From the NCBI RefSeq assembly GCF_051133435.1, contig NZ_JBPGNY010000003.1, positions 310,001 to 374,000 of the forward strand: a stretch of DNA of 64,000 nucleotides, written 5' to 3'. Below the pieces are notes generated by a model. That model searched no databases. It saw only the letters and a program-made list of their open reading frames with translations, and was not told where the DNA came from. Below are positions 17,592 to 26,227 of this stretch, piece by piece (position 1 is the stretch's first letter; every line of letters starts with the position of its first letter). The stretch is from JAAYAO01 sp051133435. Its GTDB lineage: Bacteria > Actinomycetota > Actinomycetes > Propionibacteriales > Propionibacteriaceae. Made by a program: the position numbers and the translations under genes.

Positions 17592-17855
17592 TCAGCGGAC
17601 GTGTGGCACCTTGCGGCGCTGTACTTCGGATCGTCCGGCCTGGGCCCACGCCCGGCCGGTATGGAAGTGCACCTGCTTGATCCTGGCGCGGTTGCCCAGG
17701 TAGGCCGACACCGCTGCGGCGATGGCCATCATGGTGTCCTCGTCGATCGGGTCGATCCGGCCGCGGAGGGTTTGCACCTCGCCGGTGAGGTCGTCGACCT
17801 TGGCGGTCAACGTCTCGACCATCTTGCGCAGTTCGGCCAATTCTGTGTCCGACAT
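17592..17855 (-). CDS. Small conserved protein of the transcarboxylase operon
   Basis: An 87-residue protein between the 12S and 1.3S genes. The N-terminal 30 residues form a heptad-like helix (LAELRKMVETLTAKVDDL). The middle, DEDTMMAIAAAVSAYLGNRARIKQV, resembles the helical segment that precedes the biotin domain in sodium-pumping decarboxylases and related biotin enzymes. The C-terminus is basic. Comparable small ORFs occur at this place in other propionibacterial operons. I infer an assembly or linker role, perhaps comparable to the small epsilon subunits of actinobacterial acyl-CoA carboxylases; there is no direct evidence here. Confidence 0.7.
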   Translation of the reverse strand: MSDTELAELRKMVETLTAKVDDLTGEVQTLRGRIDPIDEDTMMAIAAAVSAYLGNRARIKQVHFHTGRAWAQAGRSEVQRRKVPHVR

Positions 17856-17866
17856 GTGTCCTCCGA

Positions 17867-19420
17867 TCAGGCCGGCCCGAGGCCGTGCTTCTTGTCGGGA
17901 CGCAAGGCGCGCTTGCCGGCCAGGATCTCCAGGGACATCGCGATCTCGCGGCGGGTATCGGCCGGGTCGATGATGTCATCGACCAGACCGCGCGATGCGG
18001 CCATGTACGGGGTGGAGAAGGTGTTGCGGTATTCCTCCACCAGTTCGGCACGCTTGGCGTCCGGGTCGTCGGCTGCGGCGATCTCGTTCTTGAACACGAT
18101 GCCCGCCGCCCCCTCGGCACCCATCACCGCGATCTCGGCGGTCGGCCAGGCGAACACCCGGTCGGCCCCCAGGTCCTTCGAGCACATCGCCAGGTACGCC
18201 CCGCCGTAGGCCTTGCGCAGCACCACGGTGACCTTCGGCACGGTGGCCGCGGAGTAGGCGTAGAGCATCTTCGCGCCGTGCCGGATGATGCCGCCGTGTT
18301 CCTGGGCTACGCCCGGCAGGAAGCCGGGCACGTCCACCAGGGTCACCAGCGGAATGTTGAAGGCATTGCAGAACCGGACGAAGGTGGAGGCCTTGTCGGA
18401 GGAGTTGATGTCGAGCACACCCGACATCACCTGCGGCTGGTTGGCCACCACGCCGATCGAACGGCCGTTGATGCGGGCGAAGCCGACCACGATGTTCGTG
18501 GCGTAGCCGGCTTGAACCTCGAGGAAGTCGCTGTGGTCGACCATCGCGGCGATCACATCGCGCACGTCGTAACCCCTCTTGCCGTCCACCGGCACCAGAT
18601 CGCGCATCGCGGGGTTGGGTTCCACCACATCGTCGGGGTTGACCACCGGCGGATCCTCGGTGTTGTTCTGCGGCAGGAAGCTCAGCAGCTTCTTCGCGAT
18701 CAGGATCGCGTGGGAATCGTCCTCGGCGACGAAGTGCACCACACCCGATTGGGCCATGTGCGCGTCGGCGCCACCGAGTGCGTCCTGGGTGACCTCCTCA
18801 CCGGTGACCTGCTTGATCACGCCGGGCCCGGTGATGAACATGTGCGCCTTGCGGGTCTGGATGATGAAGTCGGTCAGGGCCGGTGAGTAGGCCGCGCCAC
18901 CAGCGCAGGGGCCGGCGATGATCGAGATCTGCGGTACCGCACCCGACAGCCGCACATTGGAGTAGAACACCTGGCCGTAGCCGGAGAGCGAGTCGATGCC
19001 CTCCTGCACCCGGGCACCGCCGGAGTCGTTGATGAACACGAAGGGTGTGCCGGTGCTGAGTGCGGCCTCCATCGACTCGGAGACCTTCTTGGAGTGAGTC
19101 TCACCGGCCGAGCCGCCCGAGACGGTGAAGTCCTGGCTGGCCAGGTGCACCGGACGTCCGAGTACCGCCGCGGTACCGGTGACCACACCGTCGGCCGGCA
19201 TATCGGCCTTGTCCATCCCGAAGGTGGTGGTGCGGTTGCGGCGGAACATCCCGAGTTCCTGGAAGGTGCCGGGATCGATCAGTTCGGTGATCCGTTCACG
19301 GGCGCTGAGTTTGCCCCGCTCATGCTGCTTCTCGATGCGTTTGGCGCCGCCGCCGAGTTCGAGGCGTTCCCGCTCGGCGGTCAGGTCGGAGAGTCGTTGT
19401 TCCATGCTGTTGTTCGACAT
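17867..19420 (-). CDS. Methylmalonyl-CoA carboxyltransferase 12S subunit
   Basis: Carboxyltransferase subunit that takes CO2 from (S)-methylmalonyl-CoA onto biotin, giving propionyl-CoA. The 517 residues match the acyl-CoA carboxylase beta family with two crotonase-like halves. The N-terminal half has the oxyanion segment GGARVQEG and the Gly-rich AGPCAGGAAYSPAL; the C-terminal half has VDVPGFLPGVAQEHGGIIRHGAK and RKAYGGAYLAM. The ATG has a GAGGAACAA site. It lies 13 bp after the 5S gene and 11 bp before the small-subunit gene. Confidence 0.96.
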   Translation of the reverse strand: MSNNSMEQRLSDLTAERERLELGGGAKRIEKQHERGKLSARERITELIDPGTFQELGMFRRNRTTTFGMDKADMPADGVVTGTAAVLGRPVHLASQDFTVSGGSAGETHSKKVSESMEAALSTGTPFVFINDSGGARVQEGIDSLSGYGQVFYSNVRLSGAVPQISIIAGPCAGGAAYSPALTDFIIQTRKAHMFITGPGVIKQVTGEEVTQDALGGADAHMAQSGVVHFVAEDDSHAILIAKKLLSFLPQNNTEDPPVVNPDDVVEPNPAMRDLVPVDGKRGYDVRDVIAAMVDHSDFLEVQAGYATNIVVGFARINGRSIGVVANQPQVMSGVLDINSSDKASTFVRFCNAFNIPLVTLVDVPGFLPGVAQEHGGIIRHGAKMLYAYSAATVPKVTVVLRKAYGGAYLAMCSKDLGADRVFAWPTAEIAVMGAEGAAGIVFKNEIAAADDPDAKRAELVEEYRNTFSTPYMAASRGLVDDIIDPADTRREIAMSLEILAGKRALRPDKKHGLGPA

Positions 19421-19433
19421 TTGTTCCTCTGTC

Positions 19434-20930
19434 TCAGGCCGGTTCCACCGACACCGAACGGGTCTTGCCGTCCACCGTCACTTGGTACTTGATGGGCTCG
19501 CGCACGGCCTTGTCCTGGCCCTTGGCGGCCGCAGCTTCCTTCTCCAACTGCTCAGCGGTCTTGCCGACGTTCTTCGGCCCCTCGTCACGGTGGGTGAAGA
19601 ACTCCTCGGCGACCGCGGGGAACATCGCGTGGGTCAACACGTCCTCGTCGCTGCCGTTGAAGCCCTCGAGTTTCGCGGCCTCGCTGACCAGGGTGTCCCA
19701 TTCGGGCTTGAGCAGATCGGCCGGACGTTCGCTGATCGGTTCCTTCTTGGTCTGGGTGCGGGCGATCTCGACGATCTCGGGATTGCGATCGCCGATGCAC
19801 TCGCCGTAGTAACCGAGCATCAGGTCGGCGAACTCACCGGTGAGCACCTTGTAGCGACCCATCAGCACGTTGAACACCGCCTGGGTGCCCACGATCTGGC
19901 TGGACGGGGTGACCAGCGGCGGGTGCCCGGCGTCGGCCTTGACCAGCGGCACCTCTTCCATCACCTCGCGGATCCGGTCACCGGCGCCCTGAGCCTTGAG
20001 CTGCGACTCCATGTTCGACAACATGCCGCCGGGGATCTGGCTCGAGAAGATGTCGGTGTCGACCAGGGTGGCCGATTCGAACTCGGCATACTTGGGCCGC
20101 ACCTCGGCGAAGTGGTCTCGGATCTTCAGCAACCGGTCCATGTCCAGACCGGTGTCGTAGCCGGTGCCCTCCAGCATCGCGACCATCGATTCGGTCGGGT
20201 TGTGACCGGGCCCCAGCGACATCGACGAGATCGCGGTGTCGATCACATCGGCGCCGGCTTCGATCGCCTTCATCAGCGACACCAGGGTGACGCCGGTGGT
20301 GGAGTGGCAGTGGACGTTGATCTGGACGTCCTCGCCGTAGGTCTCCTTGATGCCGCGAACGATGTCGTAGGCCGGCTGGGGTTGCAGCAGGGCCGCCATG
20401 TCCTTGAGCGCGATCGACTGGGCGCCCATGTCGAGCAACTGCCCGGCGAGGCGGACATACCCCTCGACGGTGTGCAGCGGCGAGATCGTGTAGCAGATCG
20501 TGCCCTGGGCGTGCTTACCGGTTTTCGCCACCGCGGCCATCGCTCGGGCCATGTTGCGGGGGTCGTTCAGGGCGTCGAAGACCCGGAACACGTCCATGCC
20601 GTTCTCGGCCGACTTCTCGACGAACTTCTCCACCACCATGTCCTCGTAGTGGCGGTAGCCGAGCAGGTTCTGGCCGCGCAGCAGCATCTGCAGCCGCGAG
20701 TTCGGCATCAGTTCCCGGAAGGTTCGCAGGCGCTCCCACGGGTCTTCGTTCAGGAAGCGAATACAGGCATCGAAGGTCGCCCCACCCCAACACTCGACGC
20801 TCCAATATCCGGCGGCATCGATGTCGGCACAGGCGTCCACCATGTCCTCAAGTGCCATCCGGGTGGCCATCAAACTCTGGTGCGCATCGCGCAGAACCAG
20901 TTCTGTCACACCTATCTCACGCACTGTCAT
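19434..20930 (-). CDS. Methylmalonyl-CoA carboxyltransferase 5S subunit
   Basis: Carboxylates pyruvate to oxaloacetate from carboxybiotin, completing the transfer that avoids free CO2 in the Wood-Werkman cycle. The 498 residues have a TIM-barrel pyruvate carboxylase-like domain with metal ligands D15 (LRDAHQSL), K176 (ALKDMAALL, carbamylated in the P. freudenreichii enzyme) and H207/H209 (HCHSTTG). These are offset by 8 from the published D23/K184/H215/H217. The C-terminal region is helical and Ala/Lys-rich before a short beta tail. First gene of the operon 5S-12S-small-1.3S-YbjN. Confidence 0.96.
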   Translation of the reverse strand: MTVREIGVTELVLRDAHQSLMATRMALEDMVDACADIDAAGYWSVECWGGATFDACIRFLNEDPWERLRTFRELMPNSRLQMLLRGQNLLGYRHYEDMVVEKFVEKSAENGMDVFRVFDALNDPRNMARAMAAVAKTGKHAQGTICYTISPLHTVEGYVRLAGQLLDMGAQSIALKDMAALLQPQPAYDIVRGIKETYGEDVQINVHCHSTTGVTLVSLMKAIEAGADVIDTAISSMSLGPGHNPTESMVAMLEGTGYDTGLDMDRLLKIRDHFAEVRPKYAEFESATLVDTDIFSSQIPGGMLSNMESQLKAQGAGDRIREVMEEVPLVKADAGHPPLVTPSSQIVGTQAVFNVLMGRYKVLTGEFADLMLGYYGECIGDRNPEIVEIARTQTKKEPISERPADLLKPEWDTLVSEAAKLEGFNGSDEDVLTHAMFPAVAEEFFTHRDEGPKNVGKTAEQLEKEAAAAKGQDKAVREPIKYQVTVDGKTRSVSVEPA

Positions 20931-21079
20931 GGACTCATCGTTTCAAGTCGCCCGAAGCGCTGTGCAGGCACCCCCGGACCACGTCGGATCCCACGTCCGT
21001 GGTAGGGCCCCGCAGTGTCGGAGGTCGGCCCCGATGCGTGGGAAACTGGTGCGGTCACCTTGCAGGAAGAGAACCGCGA

Positions 21080-21391
21080 ATGTACTTCTCGTCAGTCATG
21101 ATCGCCGTCATCATCGGCGCCGTCTCGTTGCTGGTGTTCGGCACCGTGGCGATACTCGGATTGGTCTTCGGCCGCCGCACCGGTGGCGGTGGCTACCTCG
21201 CCGCGGGTGGCTTGATGGTGATGCTGTTCGGCGGATTCCTGCCGACTGTGATGGCCGGCATGGTGCGCCCCGACAGCACAGTAACCACCCTCCACCTGGT
21301 GCAGGGGATGGTCAGTTTCGTGGGGGTCGGGCTTGTGGTGGCCGGAATCGGGATGAATGTGAAGACCTATCGGGAGGTGGGCCGGCGATGA
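21080..21391 (+). CDS. Small three-helix membrane protein
   Basis: A 103-residue protein with three hydrophobic helices (about 5-30, 38-60 and 73-93) and short loops; no family recognised. The ATG follows GGAAGAG. Its TGA overlaps the ATG of the next gene (ATGA), so the two are translationally coupled and probably form a small membrane complex or a tandem pair. Divergent from the transcarboxylase operon. Nothing in the sequence points to a function. Confidence 0.65.
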   Translation: MYFSSVMIAVIIGAVSLLVFGTVAILGLVFGRRTGGGGYLAAGGLMVMLFGGFLPTVMAGMVRPDSTVTTLHLVQGMVSFVGVGLVVAGIGMNVKTYREVGRR

Positions 21392-21747
21392 TCTCGGTCA
21401 GCTCCTTCTTCCCCGTGCTCGTCGGCCTCACGGTGATCGCCGGCGCGATCCTGGCCTGCTTCGGTTCGCCCCGTACCCGACTGCTCGGCATCCTCGGCGC
21501 TGTGGTCTGGTGGCTCAGCCTCGGATTGAACCTGATCCCGATGCTGGGACTCGACGCTGCCCTGCCGCCCACCGTGACGGTGGTGCTGGTCAGCGTCACC
21601 CACTCGGTGGGCATCGGGCTGCTCGCCCTGGCGGCGGTACTGCCCAGCCGGCCTCGGGTTTCCGGGCCGCCACCCGGCTACCCGCACAACCGGTACCCCG
21701 GTTCGCCGGGTTACCCCGTTCCGCCGCAAGGCCCGCACCAGGTCTGA
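21388..21747 (+). CDS. Small three-helix membrane protein with Pro-rich tail
   Basis: A 119-residue partner of the preceding gene. Three hydrophobic helices (about 5-25, 31-50 and 59-85) are followed by a cytoplasmic or periplasmic tail rich in Pro, Gly and Tyr (PPPGYPHNRYPGSPGYPVPPQG). The overall topology is like that of its neighbour, which suggests an old duplication, although sequence similarity is not obvious. The ATG overlaps the upstream stop codon. Function unknown. Confidence 0.65.
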   Translation: MISVSSFFPVLVGLTVIAGAILACFGSPRTRLLGILGAVVWWLSLGLNLIPMLGLDAALPPTVTVVLVSVTHSVGIGLLALAAVLPSRPRVSGPPPGYPHNRYPGSPGYPVPPQGPHQV

Positions 21748-21862
21748 GCGACAGGATCTCGAACACGTTCGCAGGCGGGCTTGCTCCTCACCTTGGGTCA
21801 AGACTCACGCTGGTGTCACCAACACGGACGACAATGCCGTGACTGCAGACCGAGGAGACACC

Positions 21863-22914
21863 ATGAGCATGACCATCGGCGAGTTCGCCCGCGCCACCGG
21901 ACTGACACCTCGGGCGCTGCGGATCTACGACGAACGGGAGATCCTCGTGCCCAGCCACATCGACCCGTTCAGCGGCAGGCGCCGCTACGACTCCGGGCAG
22001 GTCCGAACCGGTTACACCATCAAGACTCTGCGAGATGCCGGAGTGCCCTTGGCCGAACTGGTCGACCTCGACCACTTCGATCTGGCCGAGTACCGCAGGA
22101 GGTTGACCGAGAAGCGCTTCGAAGAAGACGAAGCGCTCACCGTTGCGCAGGCGCTGGAGGACTTCGATGCCTCGGCGTTCCCTGTGCAGGATCAGCTCAA
22201 GGAGCCGCAACCGTGGATCGGTGCCGGGCTGATACTGATGGTCAACGACTTCGAGGACATGGCCGAGCAGGAGCCCGACCCGAACAGCGTCTTCGACGGC
22301 TTTGCCAGCATCATGCATCGGGAACTCACCGCAGTCGGTCGGTCTGTGACGGGCCCGTGGTGGATTGCGATGAACACTCCACAGGACACCAAGATGCCCT
22401 CGGCGGGACCCGGCTCGACGACACCGTCATCGAGATGCTCATCGTCCTTCCCATCGACACCGACGTCGACACTGCGCTGATCGAAAAAGTGAGAACCGCG
22501 TGCGCGGCAGCACTTGCGGACCCGACACTCGGCGTGGACGCCGAACTCAGCGTGCGGGCAGGTGTGCTGCCTGAGCGGCGGGAGATCGGTGCGCGGTTCG
22601 AGTTCGCAGGCCTTGCCCCTGGAGCTGATAGCGCCGAAGCGACGCTTCAGGCCGAAGCAGGTGAGAACTCGGAATCGGGCGGCGCCGAGCCGGGCGCCCC
22701 TTCCGCGGCACCGGATCCCTTGTTGGACCCGTCTGTGGTTCTGGCCCACATGGGACCACTGCTGGCAGTCGAGGACTACGTCACCGACCACGACCTGACA
22801 CCGGTGACCTCGAGCGCGGCCAGGCAGGTGGCGGTACTCGGCCCACAACCCGGTTTCCCGGAAGGTACCACCGGGCCGGTGGCCTTCGACATTGTCATCG
22901 ACGTGGTGGTGTGA
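21863..22914 (+). pseudogene. MerR-family regulator interrupted by a frameshift
   Basis: The first part (21863 to about 22405) encodes a MerR winged helix: MTIGEFARATGLTPRALRIYDER, then SGRRRYD and a long dimerisation helix, followed by the start of a ligand-binding domain (WIGAGLILMVNDFEDM...GPWWIAMNT). That frame then loses sense and stops at 22480. The same domain resumes one base back, in the other frame, from about 22405 (DDTVIEMLIVLPIDTD) to 22914. A 1-base loss in the run CGGCGGGACCCGG (about 22398-22410) would explain it. The ATG at 21863 has GAGGAG upstream. It may be a true pseudogene or a sequencing error. The effector half resembles the ligand-binding halves of GyrI-linked MerR proteins; ligand unknown. 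Confidence 0.72.
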
Positions 22915-23006
22915 TCCAGTCGACCCGAGGGCGCCGACCTTGCTGCTGACCGATGACATTGGCCGAGTGCCGCCGGGCCGTTCGGTGACACACCCGCGGC
23001 ACTGCA

Positions 23007-23051
23007 CTGCCCTGTGTCCCTGCTGCCCTGTGTCTGCTGCTGCCCCGTGTC
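23007..23051. repeat. Three-fold 16-17 bp TGTGTC repeat, locus 1
   Basis: TGTGTC, TGTGTC and CGTGTC at 23013, 23029 and 23046 lie in units of the form CTGCCCTGTGTCNCTG. The array abuts the palindrome at 23052. The same arrangement occurs at 26042-26079. Confidence 0.75.
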
Positions 23052-23130
23052 GCTGCTGAAACCTGCCCGATTTCGACGCCCCATCGATGTATGGAGCGTT
23101 GATCGCCGGAATTCGGCCGGTTGCAGCAGC
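23052..23130. repeat. Palindromic intergenic repeat, family B, copy 1
   Basis: A 79-bp imperfect inverted repeat bounded by GCTGCTG and CAGCAGC. Only about 7 differences separate it from 26080-26157. It lies between the frameshifted MerR gene and the convergent CPBP protease, reaching the latter's stop codon. Confidence 0.88.
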
Positions 23131-24042
23131 TCAGGTCGTCCGCCAGGGTCGGCGCAGCAGGAGCCGCACGGTTGCAGCGGCTGAAAGCGCCACACCGACA
23201 CCCACCCACGCGGCCGGTCCGAACCCCCAACCGAGTACGGCTGGCACGAGCAAGCCGGTGTGGATGCCGCCGTGAATGCCCACCGCACCCCACACACTCC
23301 CGGTGCACCAGCGCTCCACCCCGGCCCACAGGGCCATCCCCAGCGGCAGCACCAGGTACAGCAACCGTTCGGTGAGGCTCTGCTGTCCCCCGGACGAGGA
23401 AAGGTGGATCAGGGTGAAGGCCACCGTCGTGGTGATGAGCACGAACCACGGCCGGTGCTGGTAGCCGCGGAAGGCGAACCCGCGGAACCACCACTCCTCC
23501 TGGATCGCCTGGAGCAGGAAGGCCCGGGCCAGTCCGTACACCACGACCAACAGCAGCGGAATCCCCGCCACATCGGCGGCGGCGCGACCGGCGTCCAGAC
23601 CTGTCAGGTGAAGCACTCCCGCGGCCAGGGCAGTGACCGCGGCGGCCGTCAGCGTGGTCGCGCCGAGGATGCCCCAGGCCTGCGGCGCCCGTAGATTGCC
23701 GAAGTAGTCGCGCAACCGTACCTTCTCGATCTTGGCCGCGATCACCAGCAGGCCCAGGGCCGCCAGCGCGGCCAAGGGAAAGCGCAGGGTCTCGACGACC
23801 AACAAGAGGGCGGGGTTGCCGTCCCCGGCCTCGATCGCCCAGCGCTCCACACCGGGAATCAAGTAGGGCAGCGTGGCGGCGGTGGCGCACACACTGGTCG
23901 CCACCGCCGCGATCAGCAACCGCAGTGCGGTGCCGCGCCGGGTGGTCGGGTGGGAAGCCGGGCCGGTGGGGCGTCGGGTTTCCGCCGCGCCGGAGGGGTG
24001 GTCGCCGGTCGGCTTCGGGGTCATCGTCGGGGAGTTCGTCAT
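23131..24042 (-). CDS. CPBP-family intramembrane metalloprotease (CAAX protease/Abi type)
   Basis: Polytopic membrane protein, 303 residues, of the CPBP family (bacterial relatives of Rce1). A hydrophilic N-terminal 38 residues is followed by about eight hydrophobic helices. The active-site motifs are present: EEWWFRGF (EExxxR type), a His in AFTLIHLSS, and an HGGIH element near the C-terminus. In other bacteria such proteins process bacteriocins or regulate anti-sigma factors; no peptide gene is visible next to this one. Divergent from the two-component pair that follows, which may or may not be related. Confidence 0.85.
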   Translation of the reverse strand: MTNSPTMTPKPTGDHPSGAAETRRPTGPASHPTTRRGTALRLLIAAVATSVCATAATLPYLIPGVERWAIEAGDGNPALLLVVETLRFPLAALAALGLLVIAAKIEKVRLRDYFGNLRAPQAWGILGATTLTAAAVTALAAGVLHLTGLDAGRAAADVAGIPLLLVVVYGLARAFLLQAIQEEWWFRGFAFRGYQHRPWFVLITTTVAFTLIHLSSSGGQQSLTERLLYLVLPLGMALWAGVERWCTGSVWGAVGIHGGIHTGLLVPAVLGWGFGPAAWVGVGVALSAAATVRLLLRRPWRTT

Positions 24043-24176
24043 CGTCTGCTCCTTTCCACTGATTCCAGCTTTCCGACTCGACGCCGCCCGCCCGAGTGCC
24101 TCGGGTCACCGGGTGATGGCCCGACAGATGACTGTGGTCACATGCATTCGGTCAGCGGATATGCCTCAATGAGGGG

Positions 24177-25343
24177 GTGAAGCGCTCCTCTTCGACCGAC
24201 CCCACGATGCGTTCGCTGGGGGCCGCGTTGCTGGCCACCGCGGGCGTGACCGCTCTGCTCGGCGCGGTCTACCACGCCGATCGGGGCCGCGACGGCCCGG
24301 CGATCGTGTTGGCCATAGCGGCGCTGGTGACCACCGCGGCAAGTTTCGGGTGGTTCCGTGGGCGGGGCACCACCACCGGCAAGTGGCTCGCCGTCGGGCT
24401 GCTGCCCGCCTCGTACCTGACGTGGTTGTTGGCCGACAACACCACCGGGGTGCCGCTGATGGTGGTGGCGGTCTGCGCGTTGGTGGTGGAGTTCGGCACC
24501 CGGGCCGGAGTGCTGGCGGGCGTGGCGCTGATGATCAGCCAGGCCGGTTTGTACGCGGTGATGAACCAGCCGCAAGGCGGCCGGCTGGAGAACTGGATCC
24601 TGACCGCGGCCATGGTCGGCCTCGGTTTGCTGGCCGCCCAGGTGGTGGCTCGGCTCGAACGGGCCCGACTGCTCGCCGAAGAGGCGGCCCGCTCCCGGCG
24701 CGATGAGGCGATGGCCGAACTCGACCGGGCCCTGGCCGCCGACCGGATGGAGCACGCCCGCGCACTGCATGACGACCTGGGTCAACGCTTGACGTTGATC
24801 GGGATGGGCCTCGACCTGGCCGGACGGATCCGGCAGCAGGACCCCGATGCGGCTTGGGCCGAGGTCGAACGAACCCGTGAGGCGGCCTCCGAGGCGCTGG
24901 CCGAGCTGCGCACCATGGTGCGGGCGTTGAGTCCGCTCACCACCGATGAGGCGGTCGAGGTCGATCTCGATGCCGCCCTGACCCGGCTGGCCGGCGCCTT
25001 CACCGGCACCGGGTTGGAGGTGTCCCTGGTGCGTGGCGAGACCTCGTCCGATCAGGGGCTGGACCCCTTGGCCTACCGGATCATTCAGGAGAGTTTGACC
25101 AACGTGGTTCGCCATTCCGATGCCGGCCGGGTCACGGTGGCCATCGAGTCGGGCGATGAACAGATCGTTCGGGTCAGTGACGACGGCACCCACTCCGCCG
25201 ACGGTGAACCGGGGTTCGGCCTGCGCAATCTGCGTGCCCGGGTCGAATCGGTCGGTGGCACCTTCACCGCCGGCCGCGAAGACCATGGCTTCGTGGTCTC
25301 AGCGCGTTTCCCGGCCCAATCGCCGGCGCGGGTCGCGGCATGA
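24177..25343 (+). CDS. Sensor histidine kinase, NarL-type two-component system 1
   Basis: A 388-residue membrane kinase. The N-terminal half has about five to six transmembrane helices with no extracellular sensor domain, as in DesK/LiaS-type kinases. A coiled helix leads to the HisKA_3 region with the phospho-acceptor His in HARALHDDLGQRLTL. The ATPase shows an N box (IIQESLTNVVRHS), a G1 box (VSDDG) and GFGLRNLRARV. The GTG at 24177 lies against GAGGGG, so the spacing is poor; the ATG at 24207 is an alternative. ATGA overlap with the regulator gene shows coupling. Stimulus unknown. Confidence 0.9.
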   Translation: MKRSSSTDPTMRSLGAALLATAGVTALLGAVYHADRGRDGPAIVLAIAALVTTAASFGWFRGRGTTTGKWLAVGLLPASYLTWLLADNTTGVPLMVVAVCALVVEFGTRAGVLAGVALMISQAGLYAVMNQPQGGRLENWILTAAMVGLGLLAAQVVARLERARLLAEEAARSRRDEAMAELDRALAADRMEHARALHDDLGQRLTLIGMGLDLAGRIRQQDPDAAWAEVERTREAASEALAELRTMVRALSPLTTDEAVEVDLDAALTRLAGAFTGTGLEVSLVRGETSSDQGLDPLAYRIIQESLTNVVRHSDAGRVTVAIESGDEQIVRVSDDGTHSADGEPGFGLRNLRARVESVGGTFTAGREDHGFVVSARFPAQSPARVAA

Positions 25344-25999
25344 GCGACGCCGAACACCTGCGGCTGTTGGTGGTCGATGACCAGGAACTGCTCCGGCGCG
25401 GTCTGCGGATGCTGCTGGAGAGCACCGGCGCGGTGACCGTGGTGGCCGAGGCCCGCGACGGTGCCCACGCACTCGCCCTGCTGCAGACCGAACAGGTGGA
25501 CGCGGTGCTGACCGACGTGGTGATGCCCACGATGGACGGGGTGGAACTGATCCGCCGCTGCGCTGTCGAGCACCCCGGGCTGCCCGTGGTGGTGGTGACC
25601 ACCTTCGACACCGAGGCGGTGGTGGCCGATGTACTCGGCGCGGGTGCGGCCGGGTTGCTGCTGAAGGACACCTCCCCGGAGTTGATCGTCCAAGCGGTGC
25701 GCACCGCCCTCGCCGGTGGCATGTACCTCGACCCGCGGGTGACCAAGACCGCCATCGCAGTACAACGCGGAACTCTGCGTGATCCCTTGGATGAACTGAC
25801 CGACTCCGAGCGCCAGGTGGCGCTGTGCGTGGCCGAGGGCCTGACCAACACCGAGATCGCCGAACGACTGCACCTGGCCCACGGAACGGTGAAGAACTAC
25901 GTGTCGACGATCATGCGCAAGCTCCGGGTGGGCGACCGCACCCAACTCGCCCTCACCGTGAGCCGGCTGCAGGATCCGCATCGAACCGGGACGAACTGA
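25340..25999 (+). CDS. LuxR/NarL-type response regulator, two-component system 1
   Basis: A 219-residue partner of the kinase. The receiver domain has DDQ, the phospho-acceptor Asp in AVLTDVVMPTMDG, and Lys in LLKDTSP. The C-terminal helix-turn-helix (about 155-215) includes LTDSERQVALCVAEGLTNTEIAERLHL and GTVKNYVSTIMRKL. Its ATG overlaps the kinase stop codon. The downstream intergenic space carries the repeats at 26042-26157. Target genes cannot be inferred. Confidence 0.92.
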   Translation: MSDAEHLRLLVVDDQELLRRGLRMLLESTGAVTVVAEARDGAHALALLQTEQVDAVLTDVVMPTMDGVELIRRCAVEHPGLPVVVVTTFDTEAVVADVLGAGAAGLLLKDTSPELIVQAVRTALAGGMYLDPRVTKTAIAVQRGTLRDPLDELTDSERQVALCVAEGLTNTEIAERLHLAHGTVKNYVSTIMRKLRVGDRTQLALTVSRLQDPHRTGTN

Positions 26000-26037
26000 G
26001 CGGGGCCGCCGGGGCGGTTCTGGATCACACCCTGCGC

Positions 26038-26079
26038 TGCATGTGTCACTTCCAGCTTGTGTCCCTTCCTGCATGTGTC
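26038..26079. repeat. Three-fold 16-bp TGTGTC repeat, locus 2
   Basis: TGTGTC at 26042, 26058 and 26074, exactly 16 bp apart, in units like CTGCATGTGTCACTTC. The array directly abuts the palindrome at 26080, as at locus 1. Confidence 0.8.
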
Positions 26080-26157
26080 GCTGCTGCAACGTGCCCGATT
26101 TCGACGCCTCATCGATGTATGGAGCGTTGATCCTCGAAATTCGGCCGGTTGCAGCAG
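26080..26157. repeat. Palindromic intergenic repeat, family B, copy 2
   Basis: A 78-bp inverted repeat with arms beginning GCTGCTGCAAC and ending GTTGCAGCAG, about 91% identical to 23052-23130. It lies between the response regulator and glutathione peroxidase genes, both on the plus strand. Confidence 0.88.
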
Positions 26158-26227
26158 AGGGGACTGGGTCGGAGCGCCCCGATTTGGCCCTGTTCCCCGG
26201 TACCCCGAGCCGCGTACCTTTGGCGCC

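Noticed and set aside
20960..21010. Operator-like ACCACG/CGTGGT inverted repeat before the 5S transcarboxylase gene
   Set aside because: Six-base arms with a long spacer in very GC-rich DNA; not distinguishable from chance.
22385..22420. Programmed -1 ribosomal frameshift in the MerR gene
   Set aside because: No X XXY YYZ slippery heptamer in the right phase and no evident downstream pseudoknot; a simple indel is more likely.
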